Assembly (NCBI GenBank): GCA_015057555.1
Contig: SVEC01000009.1
Location: 1 to 64,000, forward strand
Origin: Lachnospiraceae bacterium
GTDB lineage: Bacteria > Bacillota > Clostridia > Lachnospirales > Lachnospiraceae
Direction: 5' to 3'
DNA length: 64,000 bases
A program made the position numbers and the translations under genes. The notes beneath the pieces were generated by a model, which saw only the letters and a program-made list of their open reading frames with translations, made no database searches and was not told the origin of the DNA. Shown here piece after piece: positions 26,053 to 34,243 of the stretch (position 1 is its first letter; the number at the start of each line of letters is the position of its first letter).

Positions 26053-26205
26053 GCCCACGTAAATAGTTATATGCAAGCCGGCTTAAACCTCTGGACACGT
26101 CGGTCCTTAGCGAAGTGAGCGTAAGCGAAACTGAGCTTAGTACCGTTACGTGGACAACAGAGCGCAAGCGTTTCTGGCAGACGTAGCATATAATATTACG
26201 TGGGC
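26053..26205. ncRNA. Second fold-back domain before transketolase
   Basis: CCCACGTAAATAGTTATATGC (26054-26074, imperfect) pairs with GCATATAATATTACGTGGG (26187-26205). Inside is a module, GTCGGTCCTTAGCGA ... GAGCTTAGTACCG ... CAACAGAGCGC, that also occurs in inverted orientation in the tip of domain 1 (25757-25882). With domain 1 it forms a gene-free region of about 525 bases. The rest of the gap to 26348 holds the transketolase leader; I saw no clear promoter there. Confidence 0.45.
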
Positions 26206-26348
26206 GTCCGGGAGGACAAGAAATAATTGTGTCCGAAATTTCGTAAAAAGGTGTATGATTTTTCGGGAAGTTGTAGTACAATATTAAAAGCTATGAAATA
26301 CATTGGACGCGAGTCTAGTGGAGTTTAACGAAAGGACATGGTAACGCT

Positions 26349-27179
26349 ATGAACAAATTAGAGCTTCAGAAGAAGGCTGTAGAGGTTCGTAAGGGCATCG
26401 TGACTGGCGTACACAGTGCAAAGGCAGGACACCCAGGCGGTTCTCTTTCAGCAGCAGATATTTTCACTTATCTCTATTTTGAGGAGATGAACATTGACCC
26501 AGCAAATCCTAAGGATGAAAACAGAGACAGATTCGTGCTTTCAAAGGGTCACACAGCACCAGGTTTATATTCAACATTGGCAAATAGAGGGTTCTTCCCA
26601 GTAGAGGATTTACTTACTCTTAGACATACAGGTTCATACCTTCAGGGTCACCCAGATATGAAGCACATCCCAGGTGTGGATATGTCTTCAGGTTCTCTTG
26701 GCCAGGGTCTTTCAACTGCAGTTGGTATGGCTCTTGCAGCTAAGATGAGCGGCAAGGATTACCGCACTTATTGTTTATGTGGTGACGGTGAGATTCAGGA
26801 GGGTCAGATTTGGGAGGCAGCTATGTTTGCTGGCCACCGCAAGTTAGATAATCTTGTAGTTATCGTAGATAATAATAATCTTCAGATCGATGGTTCTATT
26901 GATGAGGTTTGTTCACCATATCCTATCGATGAGAAGTTTGCAGCCTTCAATTTCCACGTTATCAATATCAATGGTAATGATTTCGATGAGATTGACATGG
27001 CTTTCACAGAGGCAAAGACCATAAAGGGTATGCCTGTTGCTATTATCGCTCACACTGTTAAGGGTAAGGGCGTTTCATTTATGGAGAATAAGGCTGGCTG
27101 GCATGGCAAGGCTCCAAATGATGAGGAGTACGCTATTGCTATGGAGGAGCTTGGAAAGGCAGGTGACGCTTTATGTTAG
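26349..27179 (+). CDS. tktA: Transketolase, N-terminal (thiamine-binding) subunit
   Basis: 276 aa, the N-terminal half of transketolase. It has the TPP-binding segment GDGEIQEGQIWEA with NNNLQIDG, plus GHPGGSLSAAD and SKGHTAPGLYS active-site residues. It makes the two-subunit enzyme with the next gene, a common arrangement in Clostridia and archaea. It moves two-carbon units between pentose and hexose phosphates, completing the ribose route encoded upstream. RBS GAAAGGA. Its stop overlaps the start of the C-terminal subunit. Confidence 0.93.
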   Translation: MNKLELQKKAVEVRKGIVTGVHSAKAGHPGGSLSAADIFTYLYFEEMNIDPANPKDENRDRFVLSKGHTAPGLYSTLANRGFFPVEDLLTLRHTGSYLQGHPDMKHIPGVDMSSGSLGQGLSTAVGMALAAKMSGKDYRTYCLCGDGEIQEGQIWEAAMFAGHRKLDNLVVIVDNNNLQIDGSIDEVCSPYPIDEKFAAFNFHVININGNDFDEIDMAFTEAKTIKGMPVAIIAHTVKGKGVSFMENKAGWHGKAPNDEEYAIAMEELGKAGDALC

Positions 27180-28108
27180 GAGATATGATCGCAACAAGAG
27201 ACAGCTACGGTAAGGCGTTAGTTGAGTTAGGTGAGAAGTTTGATAATCTTGTAGTTTTAGATGCAGATCTTGCAGAGGCTACTAAGACTGGTATGTTTAA
27301 GAAGGCTTTTCCAGACAGACACATCGATTGTGGTATCGCTGAGTGTAACATGGTTGGCATCGCTGCTGGTATGTCTACAGCAGGCTTCGTTCCTTTTGCT
27401 AGTTCTTTCGCAATGTTTGCTGCTGGTCGTGCTTTTGAGCAGGTTAGAAATGCTGTTGGTTATCCAAAGCTTAATGTTAAAATCGGTGCTACTCACGCAG
27501 GTATTTCTGTAGGTGAGGATGGTGCTACTCATCAGTGTAACGAGGATATCGCTCTTATGAGAACTATTCCAGGTATGGTTGTTATCAATCCTGCTGATGA
27601 TGTAGAGGCTCGCGCAGCTGTTAAGGCAGCTTACGAGTATTATGGTCCTTGCTACCTTCGTTTCGGTAGACTTGCAGTTCCTGTTATAAATGATGAGGCT
27701 ACTTACAAGTTCGAAATCGGCAAGGGTGTTGAGTTAAGAAAGGGTACTGATCTTACTATCATCGCAACTGGTCTTCCTGTGTCAGAGTCTCTTAAGGCTG
27801 CTGAGCTCCTTGAGGCTGATGGCATCAGCGCACAGGTTATCAATATTCACACTATCAAGCCTCTTGATAAGGATATGGTTATCGAGGCAGCTAAGTCTAC
27901 TGGCAGAATCTTCACAGTTGAGGAGCATTCTATTATCGGTGGTCTTGGCAGTGCAGTGTCTGAGTGTGTAGCTGAGAATTGTCCAGTTAAGGTTACAAGA
28001 ATCGGTGTTAAGGATGTGTTCGGCGAGTCAGGTCCTGCAAAGGAGCTCCTTAAGAAGTACCAGCTTGATGCAGAGGGAATTTATAAGCAGATTAAGGCGG
28101 CGTTATAG
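27173..28108 (+). CDS. tktB: Transketolase, C-terminal subunit
   Basis: 311 aa, the pyrimidine-binding and C-terminal domains of split transketolase. The catalytic Glu lies in DCGIAECNMVGIAAG; GATHQCNEDIALMRTIPGM and the C-terminal VEEHSIIGGLGSAV are conserved. The start is at 27173, overlapping the previous gene by seven bases; an alternative ATG at 27185 has TAGGAGAT directly in front. A terminator-like hairpin follows at 28145. Confidence 0.93.
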   Translation: MLGDMIATRDSYGKALVELGEKFDNLVVLDADLAEATKTGMFKKAFPDRHIDCGIAECNMVGIAAGMSTAGFVPFASSFAMFAAGRAFEQVRNAVGYPKLNVKIGATHAGISVGEDGATHQCNEDIALMRTIPGMVVINPADDVEARAAVKAAYEYYGPCYLRFGRLAVPVINDEATYKFEIGKGVELRKGTDLTIIATGLPVSESLKAAELLEADGISAQVINIHTIKPLDKDMVIEAAKSTGRIFTVEEHSIIGGLGSAVSECVAENCPVKVTRIGVKDVFGESGPAKELLKKYQLDAEGIYKQIKAAL

Positions 28109-28127
28109 TTCCCCAACAACTTTATAA

Positions 28128-28465
28128 GTATGATTGCTTACGGTCCCACAGGTGGTATATCTGTGGGGCTTTTCTTTATGTCCGAGCTGGCATAGAGATG
28201 TGGGCTTATAGTAATTGGTGCTACGGGCATAAGATTTTCTAAATGTTTGCGGATAGGTTGTGGTTATATACGCACACGCTTTCAACGCGCCATCCGTGGC
28301 GCTGAAAGCTCTCTTGACATCCATGTCAAGAGGTGCTTGGTTATTCAGCAAACATTAAGAAAATCTAAATACCCTCCGCAAGATTACTAACACCCACTCT
28401 CTATTGCCAGCTCTTACTTATTGGTTATGCCCACAGATATACCACATGTGGGTAAGCAATCATAT
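28128..28465. ncRNA. Long imperfect fold-back after transketolase
   Basis: Arms of about 150 bases pair with gaps: TATGATTGCTTAC/GTAAGCAATCATA at the base, then GGTGGTATATCTGTGGG/CCCACAGATATACCAC, GAGCTGGCA/TGCCAGCTC, AGATTTTCT/AGAAAATCT, ATGTTTGC/GCAAACAT. The tip carries two perfect hairpins, GCTTTCA..CGCCA/TGGCG..TGAAAGC (28278-28309) and CTCTTGACAT/ATGTCAAGAG (28312-28332). No ORF with a ribosome site runs through. It mirrors the fold-back on the other side of the transketolase genes in size and style, though not in sequence. Confidence 0.45.
28145..28177 (+). terminator. Transketolase terminator within the fold-back
   Basis: CCCACAG-gtggtatat-CTGTGGG followed by GCTTTTCTTT. The 5' arm can instead pair with the distal arm at 28430, so two folds compete. 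Confidence 0.65.
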
Positions 28466-28542
28466 CATACCTAAAGGCATGATGGTGGTAAGGTGGAGTG
28501 TATCAGCTTGGGATGAGTGGCGTACTTCTCTGGATAGACCTT

Positions 28543-28591
28543 GAGTAAAAGATGCTCAGGCACCCATAAATGGGCACCGCATCTTTTACTC
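28543..28591. other. Stable hairpin upstream of the MerR remnant
   Basis: GAGTAAAAGATGC pairs with GCATCTTTTACTC, enclosing a small CCCAT/ATGGG hairpin. A TCGCC-gt-TGGCGA hairpin and AAAATATTAAAAAAG follow. It could be a terminator of an upstream transcript. Confidence 0.4.
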
Positions 28592-28671
28592 GCCGTTGGC
28601 GAGAAAATATTAAAAAAGTTCTTGCAAGCCCGAATCGGGCAGTGTTATGCTGTTTTTAGGAGGTGATAAAA

Positions 28672-29248
28672 ATGACATTTGAAGAGGTTAGAAAATTAAC
28701 AGGAATGACAAGACGAGTAATACAAGAGTATGAGGATGCTGGTTTGGCAAATAGACCAACAACTAAAAATAAGTACGGACACTTGGAATATAGTGACGAA
28801 GATGTGGAGCATTTGTTTGTTATTCGTATGTATAGAGAGTTAAAGTATGATAAAAAACAAATTAGAGAAGCATTAGAAAACAACAGTAGTAGAGAAGTGA
28901 ATTTAGATAGACAAATCGAGGAGTTGAAAAGACAAAGAGAGGAATTAGATAGACTTATAGATTTAGCTATTGCAATGAGGGAATGAAAAGGAAAAAAGAT
29001 GTAATGAATTGGAATTGTTATATGGAGAAAAATTACATTTAGAAAAACCTGCACAATATTGGGAAGAACTAGAAACAAATTACAGGAAGTCAGGTAAGGG
29101 GTGGTTCATTGCAAGTTGTATTATTGCGGCTGCTATTATGGGTGGATTAGTTGTATTGTTAATTAAACTTCCAGATGTATTTACAAAAGATGCACATTGG
29201 TTTGATGTAGTTAAAAATTCTGCAATAATTACAGTGATAAGAGACTAA
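28672..29248 (+). pseudogene. Frameshifted MerR-family regulator with membrane tail
   Basis: Residues from ATG 28672 (RBS AGGAGGTG) give a normal MerR DNA-binding domain, TFEEVRKLTGMTRRVIQEYE through LIDLAIAMRE. It then meets TGA at 28984. In the +1 frame the protein continues (NELELLYGEKLHLEKPAQYW, then a membrane segment SCIIAAAIMGGLVVLLI) as such MerR proteins with a C-terminal helix do. A one-base gain or two-base loss in the A-rich run near 28985 explains it. The tail runs directly into the remnant XRE gene. The N-terminal 104 aa may still be made. Confidence 0.6.
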
Positions 29249-29766
29249 GAAATGACAAGGGATTAACTCAAGAGCAAATGGCGGAGAAATTAAATACTGA
29301 CCGCACAATTATTTCCAAGTGGGAAAATGGGAGAGGGGAACCAGATTTAGAGACATTGATTTCTATATCAGAGTACTTCGATGTGTCTCTTGATGACCTT
29401 GCTAAACATGAGTATAAGATGAAAACTTTATTAGATGAGGTAAAATCTACGCAGGAAGAGTTTTCAAAAATTATATCTAAACTTGAAAAATTAGATGGTG
29501 TGTCTAATAAATCAATTGATGAATTAACTAAAGAGACAGCGATGCGATATATAGAAGAAGGACAAAGATTTGCTAAAGAAGAGAGATATCAGATGGCTGT
29601 AGAATGCTTTGAAAAGGCAGGAGCATTGGATGATCCAAATGGTTATTATTATGCGATGTTGTCTTATGAAAAGTTAAGAGATTATTATTTTAAAATAGGT
29701 AAAATTGAAGAAGGAGCATGGTGCAATGACAGAATGGAAATTTGTGAGATGCGTATGATGGAATAA
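29234..29766 (+). pseudogene. XRE-family regulator with disrupted start
   Basis: From 29251 the frame reads a good HTH-XRE domain (NDKGLTQEQMAEKLN, IISKWENGRGEPDLETL), then a charged coiled stretch and a TPR-like C-terminus (MAVECFEKAGALDDPNGYYY). The beginning of helix 1 (VIRD, then L) lies in the neighbouring frame just upstream, as if one base had been lost near 29245. The first in-frame ATG is 29278, which would omit part of the HTH. So the gene looks broken or N-terminally shortened. Its stop is just ahead of the zinc-ribbon gene. Confidence 0.55.
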
Positions 29767-29777
29767 GGAGGTTTGTG

Positions 29778-30662
29778 ATGGAACCATATTTTGTTATTGA
29801 CTTTCCCAAATTAATGCTTGACTGGAGCTATGAACTTAATCCGGATTTGAATCCAGCTAGTATATCATATGGTAGTGATAAATTTGTTGTGTGGAAATGT
29901 CACGAGTGTAGCAGTGCTTGGAGGGCTAGGGTAAAGACTAGAAATAAAGGTAATGGAACAGGATGTCCGATTTGCTGGAAAAGAAACAGAATAGGAAGAA
30001 CTGTTTATGTGGGTTCTGCGAGAGATGGAAATAATATTGCGGATAAATTTCCCGATCTACTTAAAGAATGGGATTACAAGAAAAATTTAAATATTGATCC
30101 ACGTACTATTATGCCTAATTCTAACAAAATGGTGTGGTGGATTTGTAAAGACTGTAATGCTAGTTGGGAAACAAAGGTAGAATGTAGAACCAGAGGGAGA
30201 GGATGTCCATATTGCTCTGGTCATAAAGCTAGAACAGGGGTTAATGATCTGCAAACAATGTTTCCAGATTTAGCAGAAGAGTGGGATTATGATGGCAATG
30301 GAGAATTAAGACCAGAGAATATTTTGTCATTTGGTAATAAGAGAGTTAATTGGATTTGTAAAACTTGTGGTGGTAAATGGGATGCCATATTACATAGTAG
30401 AGCTAAAGGTGCAGGTTGCCCATACTGTTCGGGTCGTAGAGTATTGAAAGGTTTAAATGATTTGGCAACTATTCGACCAGATTTAATTCAAGAGTGGAAT
30501 TATGCAAAGAATGGGGATTTGCTACCTGAAATGGTATCTGCTAGGAGTAAAAAAAGTGTTGGATGGAAATGTTCGAAATGTAGTTATGAATGGTCTGCCG
30601 CGATATCATCGAGAGTTGATGGTGCAGGATGTAGAGTGTGTAAAAGACGGGGGAAAGGATAA
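29778..30662 (+). CDS. Protein of four treble-clef zinc-ribbon units (DUF4379-like)
   Basis: 294 aa made of four repeats of about 65-70 residues. Each has a P-D-L/lmxEWdY-type motif (LMLDWSYELNPDLNP, LLKEWDYKKN, LAEEWDYDGN, LIQEWNYAKNG), a WxC-x2-C motif (WKCHEC, WICKDC, WICKTC, WKCSKC) and a closing C-x2-C (GCPICW, GCPYCSG twice, GCRVCK). This is the probable zinc-ribbon repeat PF14311, often fused to Vsr-like nucleases; no nuclease domain is present here. Nucleic-acid binding is likely by family. RBS AAGGAGG six bases before ATG 29778. It starts 11 bases after the broken XRE gene. Confidence 0.8.
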   Translation: MEPYFVIDFPKLMLDWSYELNPDLNPASISYGSDKFVVWKCHECSSAWRARVKTRNKGNGTGCPICWKRNRIGRTVYVGSARDGNNIADKFPDLLKEWDYKKNLNIDPRTIMPNSNKMVWWICKDCNASWETKVECRTRGRGCPYCSGHKARTGVNDLQTMFPDLAEEWDYDGNGELRPENILSFGNKRVNWICKTCGGKWDAILHSRAKGAGCPYCSGRRVLKGLNDLATIRPDLIQEWNYAKNGDLLPEMVSARSKKSVGWKCSKCSYEWSAAISSRVDGAGCRVCKRRGKG

Positions 30663-30663
30663 A

Positions 30664-31047
30664 TTGTTTAAGTTTATATTTGATATGATAACAGAGCCGT
30701 TGGGATTGCCGATAGAATGGTATCAAGAATGGTTTTTATTAGGAATCATAGAAGCGATTTCATATGAGCTTGCGTTTTCAAAAGTGGGGATGCTATATCG
30801 AGGAGGTATGCGTGGCAGGACTTCAGGCTCATTTATGCACAATTTATTTAAAGCAGGTTACTTTGTTTTGATTTGGATGATTGTTCGTGGAATTATAATT
30901 GCAGTTGATTTTTGTACGGAGCATAAAGTTATAACATGTATTGGCGTATTGCTTATTTTTTGCGGTATTGCTATATTTAAGATAGTTAAACATAGGAGGC
31001 AGGAAGAAAGACTAAATAATCATTTGAGAGAATTGAATTTGAAGTGA
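30664..31047 (+). CDS. Small membrane protein of unknown function
   Basis: About 127 aa starting at TTG 30664, with AAAGGA four bases upstream; no ATG gives a fuller protein. Two hydrophobic segments (AGYFVLIWMIVRGIIIAVDF and VITCIGVLLIFCGIAIF) suggest a two-helix membrane protein with a basic tail (KHRRQEERLNNHLREL). It abuts the zinc-ribbon gene, so the pair may be translated together. I do not recognise a family. The start is uncertain. Confidence 0.5.
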   Translation: MFKFIFDMITEPLGLPIEWYQEWFLLGIIEAISYELAFSKVGMLYRGGMRGRTSGSFMHNLFKAGYFVLIWMIVRGIIIAVDFCTEHKVITCIGVLLIFCGIAIFKIVKHRRQEERLNNHLRELNLK

Positions 31048-31082
31048 TTAAGAACCTACTACAACTAACCGGAGGTACAATT

Positions 31083-31613
31083 ATGCAACACAACAAACCA
31101 CATTTCAAATACCACCCTAATGTATGGGATATGAACATTTTCTACGAAGCAAAAGAGGGACAATGTCTTATCTGTGAATGCTGCGGCAATGAAACAAAAT
31201 ACGCTTATGAAGCCATGTATTCTACTGAGGATGTAGAATGTTTATGCCCTCAGTGCATAGCAAATGGCGATGCTGCTAGGAAGTTCAATGGTCAGTTTGT
31301 TCAATCAGCAGAGGATTTTAAGGTGAATGATGAGAATAAGCGTCAGGAACTTTATTATAGAACTCCTGGCTATGTCAGTTGGCAGGGTGAGTACTGGCTG
31401 GCTTGCTGTGACGATTATTGTGCCTATATTGGTGATGTTGGAACAAAGGAATTGGAACAGATGGGTATAGCTGATGAGCTTTTCGCTGAATTCATAGAGC
31501 GTGGCGGATATGAGGATGCCCGTAAGTATATGGTGAAGAAGGGGTACACAGCAGGGTATTTGTTCCAGTGCCTGCATTGTAAGAAGTACCACCTGTGGGT
31601 GGATGCGGATTAA
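31083..31613 (+). CDS. CbrC family protein (UPF0167)
   Basis: 176 aa. FKYHPN near the N-terminus, four CxxC pairs (CLICECC, CLCPQC, ACCDDYC, CLHCKKYHLWVD) and ARKFNGQF match the CbrC family. E. coli CbrC affects colicin E2 tolerance; its biochemical role is unknown. Start at 31083 after CCGGAGG. The following 145 bases hold only a possible promoter for the next gene. Confidence 0.8.
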   Translation: MQHNKPHFKYHPNVWDMNIFYEAKEGQCLICECCGNETKYAYEAMYSTEDVECLCPQCIANGDAARKFNGQFVQSAEDFKVNDENKRQELYYRTPGYVSWQGEYWLACCDDYCAYIGDVGTKELEQMGIADELFAEFIERGGYEDARKYMVKKGYTAGYLFQCLHCKKYHLWVDAD

Positions 31614-31758
31614 TCATAGTACATAATAAACCCAGCGTGGGTACTGCATAGCGTAGTGGCTTACGCTGTGAATTTCATTCTTGAAAATACGAATAAAATA
31701 TGTTAATCTTGATTCAAGGTAATCTTGCAATACCGTGCCGTAAGAAAGGGGAAATTTT

Positions 31759-32610
31759 ATGGCACGGACAACCAAGTTTCAAGACCTAAACTTGAATAAT
31801 GCTTTTTTATTTGCGGCAGCTATGGAAGATGAGGAAACCTGCAAGCTGTTTATCGAAACTATACTAGGTGAGCAGTTAGGGAATATCACAGTGAAATCCG
31901 AGAGAATGATTATGTATAATTCGGATTTTAGATGCGTCAGGCTAGATGTTTTTTCCAGTGAGGAAGCTCGTGACTTTAATGTGGAGATGCAGAACGAGAA
32001 TGAGTACAATCTTCCCAAGCGAAGCAGATACCACCAGGCGGAGATGGATTTGTCATCCTTAAAGCCTGGACAAGACTTCAATGACTTAAAACCTATAGTA
32101 ATAATATTCATATGTACATTTGATCCATTTGGTGATGGATTATACAGGTACACATATGAAACCACTTGTGTAGAAACAGGAAAACCTTTAGGGGATGAGG
32201 TTAAGAAAATTTTTATCAGTACGAAGGGTAAGAATAGGGAGCAGGTACCAGACAGCCTTGTGAACTTATTGAATTATGTTGTGGATTCCACTGATAAATA
32301 TGTAGATTCTATAAAAGATTCGAATGTGGAGAAGATACATAGTAGAGTAAAGGCATTGAAGAAAAATCGTCAGCTGGAGGAAAAGTATATGACATATGAA
32401 GAGTTGATGAAAATAGAATATTCCAAAGGCAAAAGAGAAGGCGAAAAGGCTGGTGAGCGTAAAGGCAGAGAAGAAGGCAGAGAAGAGGGAACTAACAATA
32501 TCCTATGTCTTATCTCAAGAATGACCGAGGATGGCTTGTCAGCAGACATACCATGCTTGTCATCTGACGAAAACTTTTTGAAGGAGATGTTACAAAAGTA
32601 CCAGCTATAG
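31759..32610 (+). CDS. Rpn-family PD-(D/E)XK nuclease/transposase-like protein
   Basis: 283 aa. The N-terminus FQDLNLNNAFLFAAAMEDEETCKLFIETIL, followed by RLDVFSSEEARDFNVEMQ, is the Rpn/PDDEXK_2 pattern, with D and ExQ as the catalytic core. A charged linker KREGEKAGERKGREEGREEG leads to a short C-terminal helix region, as in other Rpn proteins. Rpn enzymes are DNA nucleases that promote RecA-independent recombination. RBS GAAAGGGG. A second Rpn-like gene lies at 35377 and an orphan tail-module gene at 32909. Confidence 0.8.
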   Translation: MARTTKFQDLNLNNAFLFAAAMEDEETCKLFIETILGEQLGNITVKSERMIMYNSDFRCVRLDVFSSEEARDFNVEMQNENEYNLPKRSRYHQAEMDLSSLKPGQDFNDLKPIVIIFICTFDPFGDGLYRYTYETTCVETGKPLGDEVKKIFISTKGKNREQVPDSLVNLLNYVVDSTDKYVDSIKDSNVEKIHSRVKALKKNRQLEEKYMTYEELMKIEYSKGKREGEKAGERKGREEGREEGTNNILCLISRMTEDGLSADIPCLSSDENFLKEMLQKYQL

Positions 32611-32762
32611 TATCAGGGGCTATAGTTGTTTCTAGGTAATTTCTAAAATATCAATTATCAGGGAGATTCGAACTCCCACATAATCCATTAATTAGTAACA
32701 AACGGCACGATTGTAGGATTACCGAATATTTTGTGGAGCACAATTCATTACTGTGCTATCAC

Positions 32763-32789
32763 GACCAGGTAGTATTGTCTGGTTTTTTT
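32763..32789 (+). terminator. Weak terminator after the Rpn gene
   Basis: ACCAG-gtagtattgt-CTGGT followed by a T-run of seven. A perfect GTGTGGATTAT/ATAATCCACAC hairpin follows at 32790-32817. The gap 32611-32908 otherwise holds a T-arm-like GGGAG/CTCCC hairpin at 32661-32677 and no gene. Confidence 0.45.
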
Positions 32790-32820
32790 GTGTGGATTAT
32801 TTATATATAATCCACACAAA

Positions 32821-32849
32821 TATAACAAAACGGCCCCGCAAGAGCCGTT
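32821..32849 (-). terminator. Terminator of the minus-strand gene at 32909
   Basis: On the minus strand AACGGC-tcttgcggg-GCCGTT is followed by TTGTTATATTTG. A smaller GTGAC/GTCAC hairpin lies between it and the gene. Confidence 0.5.
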
Positions 32850-32908
32850 CGGGCTACGGACTTTTCAAGTTTACGTGACTCAGTCACGACAAAAAGATGT
32901 ATGTTAAC

Positions 32909-33571
32909 TTATTTGTCCCGACGTTTGATGTTTAATTCGCGTGTTTTTTTAAAACATTTAGTGTTGTCCAGGCATTCTTTTGCCTGCTCAGGGGAGTAAC
33001 CTAAATCATTTATAAGTAAATCGGATATTTCATCATCAATTATGTTGAAGCTTCTTAACCATATAATACAACCAGCGTAATTATGTTTGGCCGCTTCAGA
33101 AGCTTCTTCAGGTGTGAAATCATATATAGTTACTAGTAATTTTGCGATATGCTCTTCGGGTACATTTTTCTCTTTTAACGAAGTGATGAATTCGTAAATG
33201 GACTTAGAACGACCTTCTTCTACGCCTATTTGGTAGAGGGTATCATAATGAAGTTGTGCATCAAAATAAAACAAGCAGGAATTATCAATTATTATAGGTC
33301 TTTCATTGTTTGATGAATTAGAATTGTTGGTATTTGTTTGTTTAATTACTAGATTTACTTTTTCTGCAGCTTCTTCAGGTGTCAAACTATATTTATTTAC
33401 AAGCTGCTCTAAAATTTGGATATTAGGAATGTTAAGCTCCCTTAAGGCAGAGATTAGAATGAAGATGTTACGCTCGCGTTCTTCTTGTAAGCCTTTCTGT
33501 CTGTCTTGTTCCTTGCTATTACCGTTTATAGTGTCCTTATGAAGCTTTTCATTATAGTCAAATGTACTCAT
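32909..33571 (-). CDS. Orphan protein built from two Rpn-tail-like modules
   Basis: 220 aa of unknown function. It holds two related modules of about 75-80 aa. Module 1 runs FDYNEKLHKDT ... EERERNIFILISALRELNIP ... LVNKYSLTPEEAAEKV. Module 2 runs FDAQLHYDTLYQIGVEEGRSK ... FITSLKEKNVPEEHIAKLL ... YDFTPEEASEAA. A third LTPEEA-like stretch (LGYSPEQAKECL) ends it. This EExG-helix-EEA pattern is what many Rpn/transposase-like proteins carry after the nuclease domain, but the nuclease itself is absent. RBS AAAGGAGG. It runs opposite to its neighbours. Confidence 0.6.
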   Translation of the reverse strand: MSTFDYNEKLHKDTINGNSKEQDRQKGLQEERERNIFILISALRELNIPNIQILEQLVNKYSLTPEEAAEKVNLVIKQTNTNNSNSSNNERPIIIDNSCLFYFDAQLHYDTLYQIGVEEGRSKSIYEFITSLKEKNVPEEHIAKLLVTIYDFTPEEASEAAKHNYAGCIIWLRSFNIIDDEISDLLINDLGYSPEQAKECLDNTKCFKKTRELNIKRRDK

Positions 33572-33734
33572 TTTTATAACCTCCTTTGCTCTTTTGGGTA
33601 AATCAGCTCATATATTTTTAATGAATTATTCGCCAATGACTATGCAGATTATTTATCGATATATTATTAATAACACATATGACAATAAGAAGCAAGTACG
33701 GATATACGGTATGATGGTTTTATCTATACTATAC

Positions 33735-33763
33735 TTTCTAATTTCTAAATAAGGGTATATAAT
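33735..33763 (+). promoter_or_regulatory. Promoter before the small coiled-coil gene
   Basis: TTTCTA at 33735-33740, 17-base spacer, TATAAT at 33758-33763. Start codon 32 bases on. Confidence 0.5.
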
Positions 33764-33794
33764 ATCTCTAGAAAATACCACAAGGAGAACCACC

Positions 33795-34013
33795 ATGTTC
33801 ACACAACCAGACAACACATTTAACGATATACGCCAAAAATCCCATGAGGCTTGGCTAACTGAAATGGAGCAGCATGATGACATAGCTGTTCGTGGCGGGG
33901 TTAAGCTGTGCAGGGATTATATTAAGCATTTAGAGGACGAAATGGATAAGCTTAAGCAGGAGAACGAGCTTAAGAATTCCTATCTTAAGAAGATGGCGGG
34001 GAAGCAGCGTTAA
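33795..34013 (+). CDS. Small coiled-coil protein, unknown function
   Basis: 72 aa, hydrophilic. EMEQHDDIAVRGGVKLCRDYIKHLEDEMDKLKQENELKNSYL reads as a helix with heptad spacing of hydrophobics over the second half, so a coiled coil is likely. RBS AAGGAG, own promoter and a terminator directly behind make it a believable gene. No family recognised. Confidence 0.6.
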   Translation: MFTQPDNTFNDIRQKSHEAWLTEMEQHDDIAVRGGVKLCRDYIKHLEDEMDKLKQENELKNSYLKKMAGKQR

Positions 34014-34034
34014 CATTTGCGCCGCTGTTTTTTT
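34004..34034 (+). terminator. Terminator after the small coiled-coil gene
   Basis: GCAGCG ... CGCTGT followed by a T-run of seven; it overlaps the stop codon region of the gene. The gap to 34243 contains small hairpins such as GCATAC/GTATGC and the TauE leader, no gene. Confidence 0.6.
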
Positions 34035-34243
34035 GAGCAATGAGCCATGCCAAAACATCGCATACTGCGTATGCTCAGTTTCGCGGCGTTCGCCGTATTG
34101 TCTAGCGTCTAAATATGCTCTCACGTTTTATTTGTTTACAACAAAAACATTAGCAATTCTCTATAAAAGTATGATATTATATCTTCTTGTAAAGGGCTTG
34201 GTGAAAACTAAGCCCTTAATCAACCAACAAAGGAAGTAATAAT

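Noticed and set aside
26018-26281. Small ORFs inside the large fold-back regions
   Set aside because: They lack ribosome sites, cross the strongest helices and give low-complexity products, so the RNA or DNA structure is the better reading.
32655-32680. A tRNA T-arm on the minus strand (GGGAG-TTCGAAT-CTCCC)
   Set aside because: Stem, seven-base loop and T-loop bases fit well, but no acceptor 5' half, D-arm or anticodon arm of right shape pairs with it in the 100 bases upstream. At most it is a remnant of a tRNA 3' end, perhaps an old attachment site.
34033-34239. A 68-codon ORF between the coiled-coil gene and the TauE gene
   Set aside because: It begins inside the terminator, has no ribosome site and crosses small hairpins; the product has no recognisable pattern.
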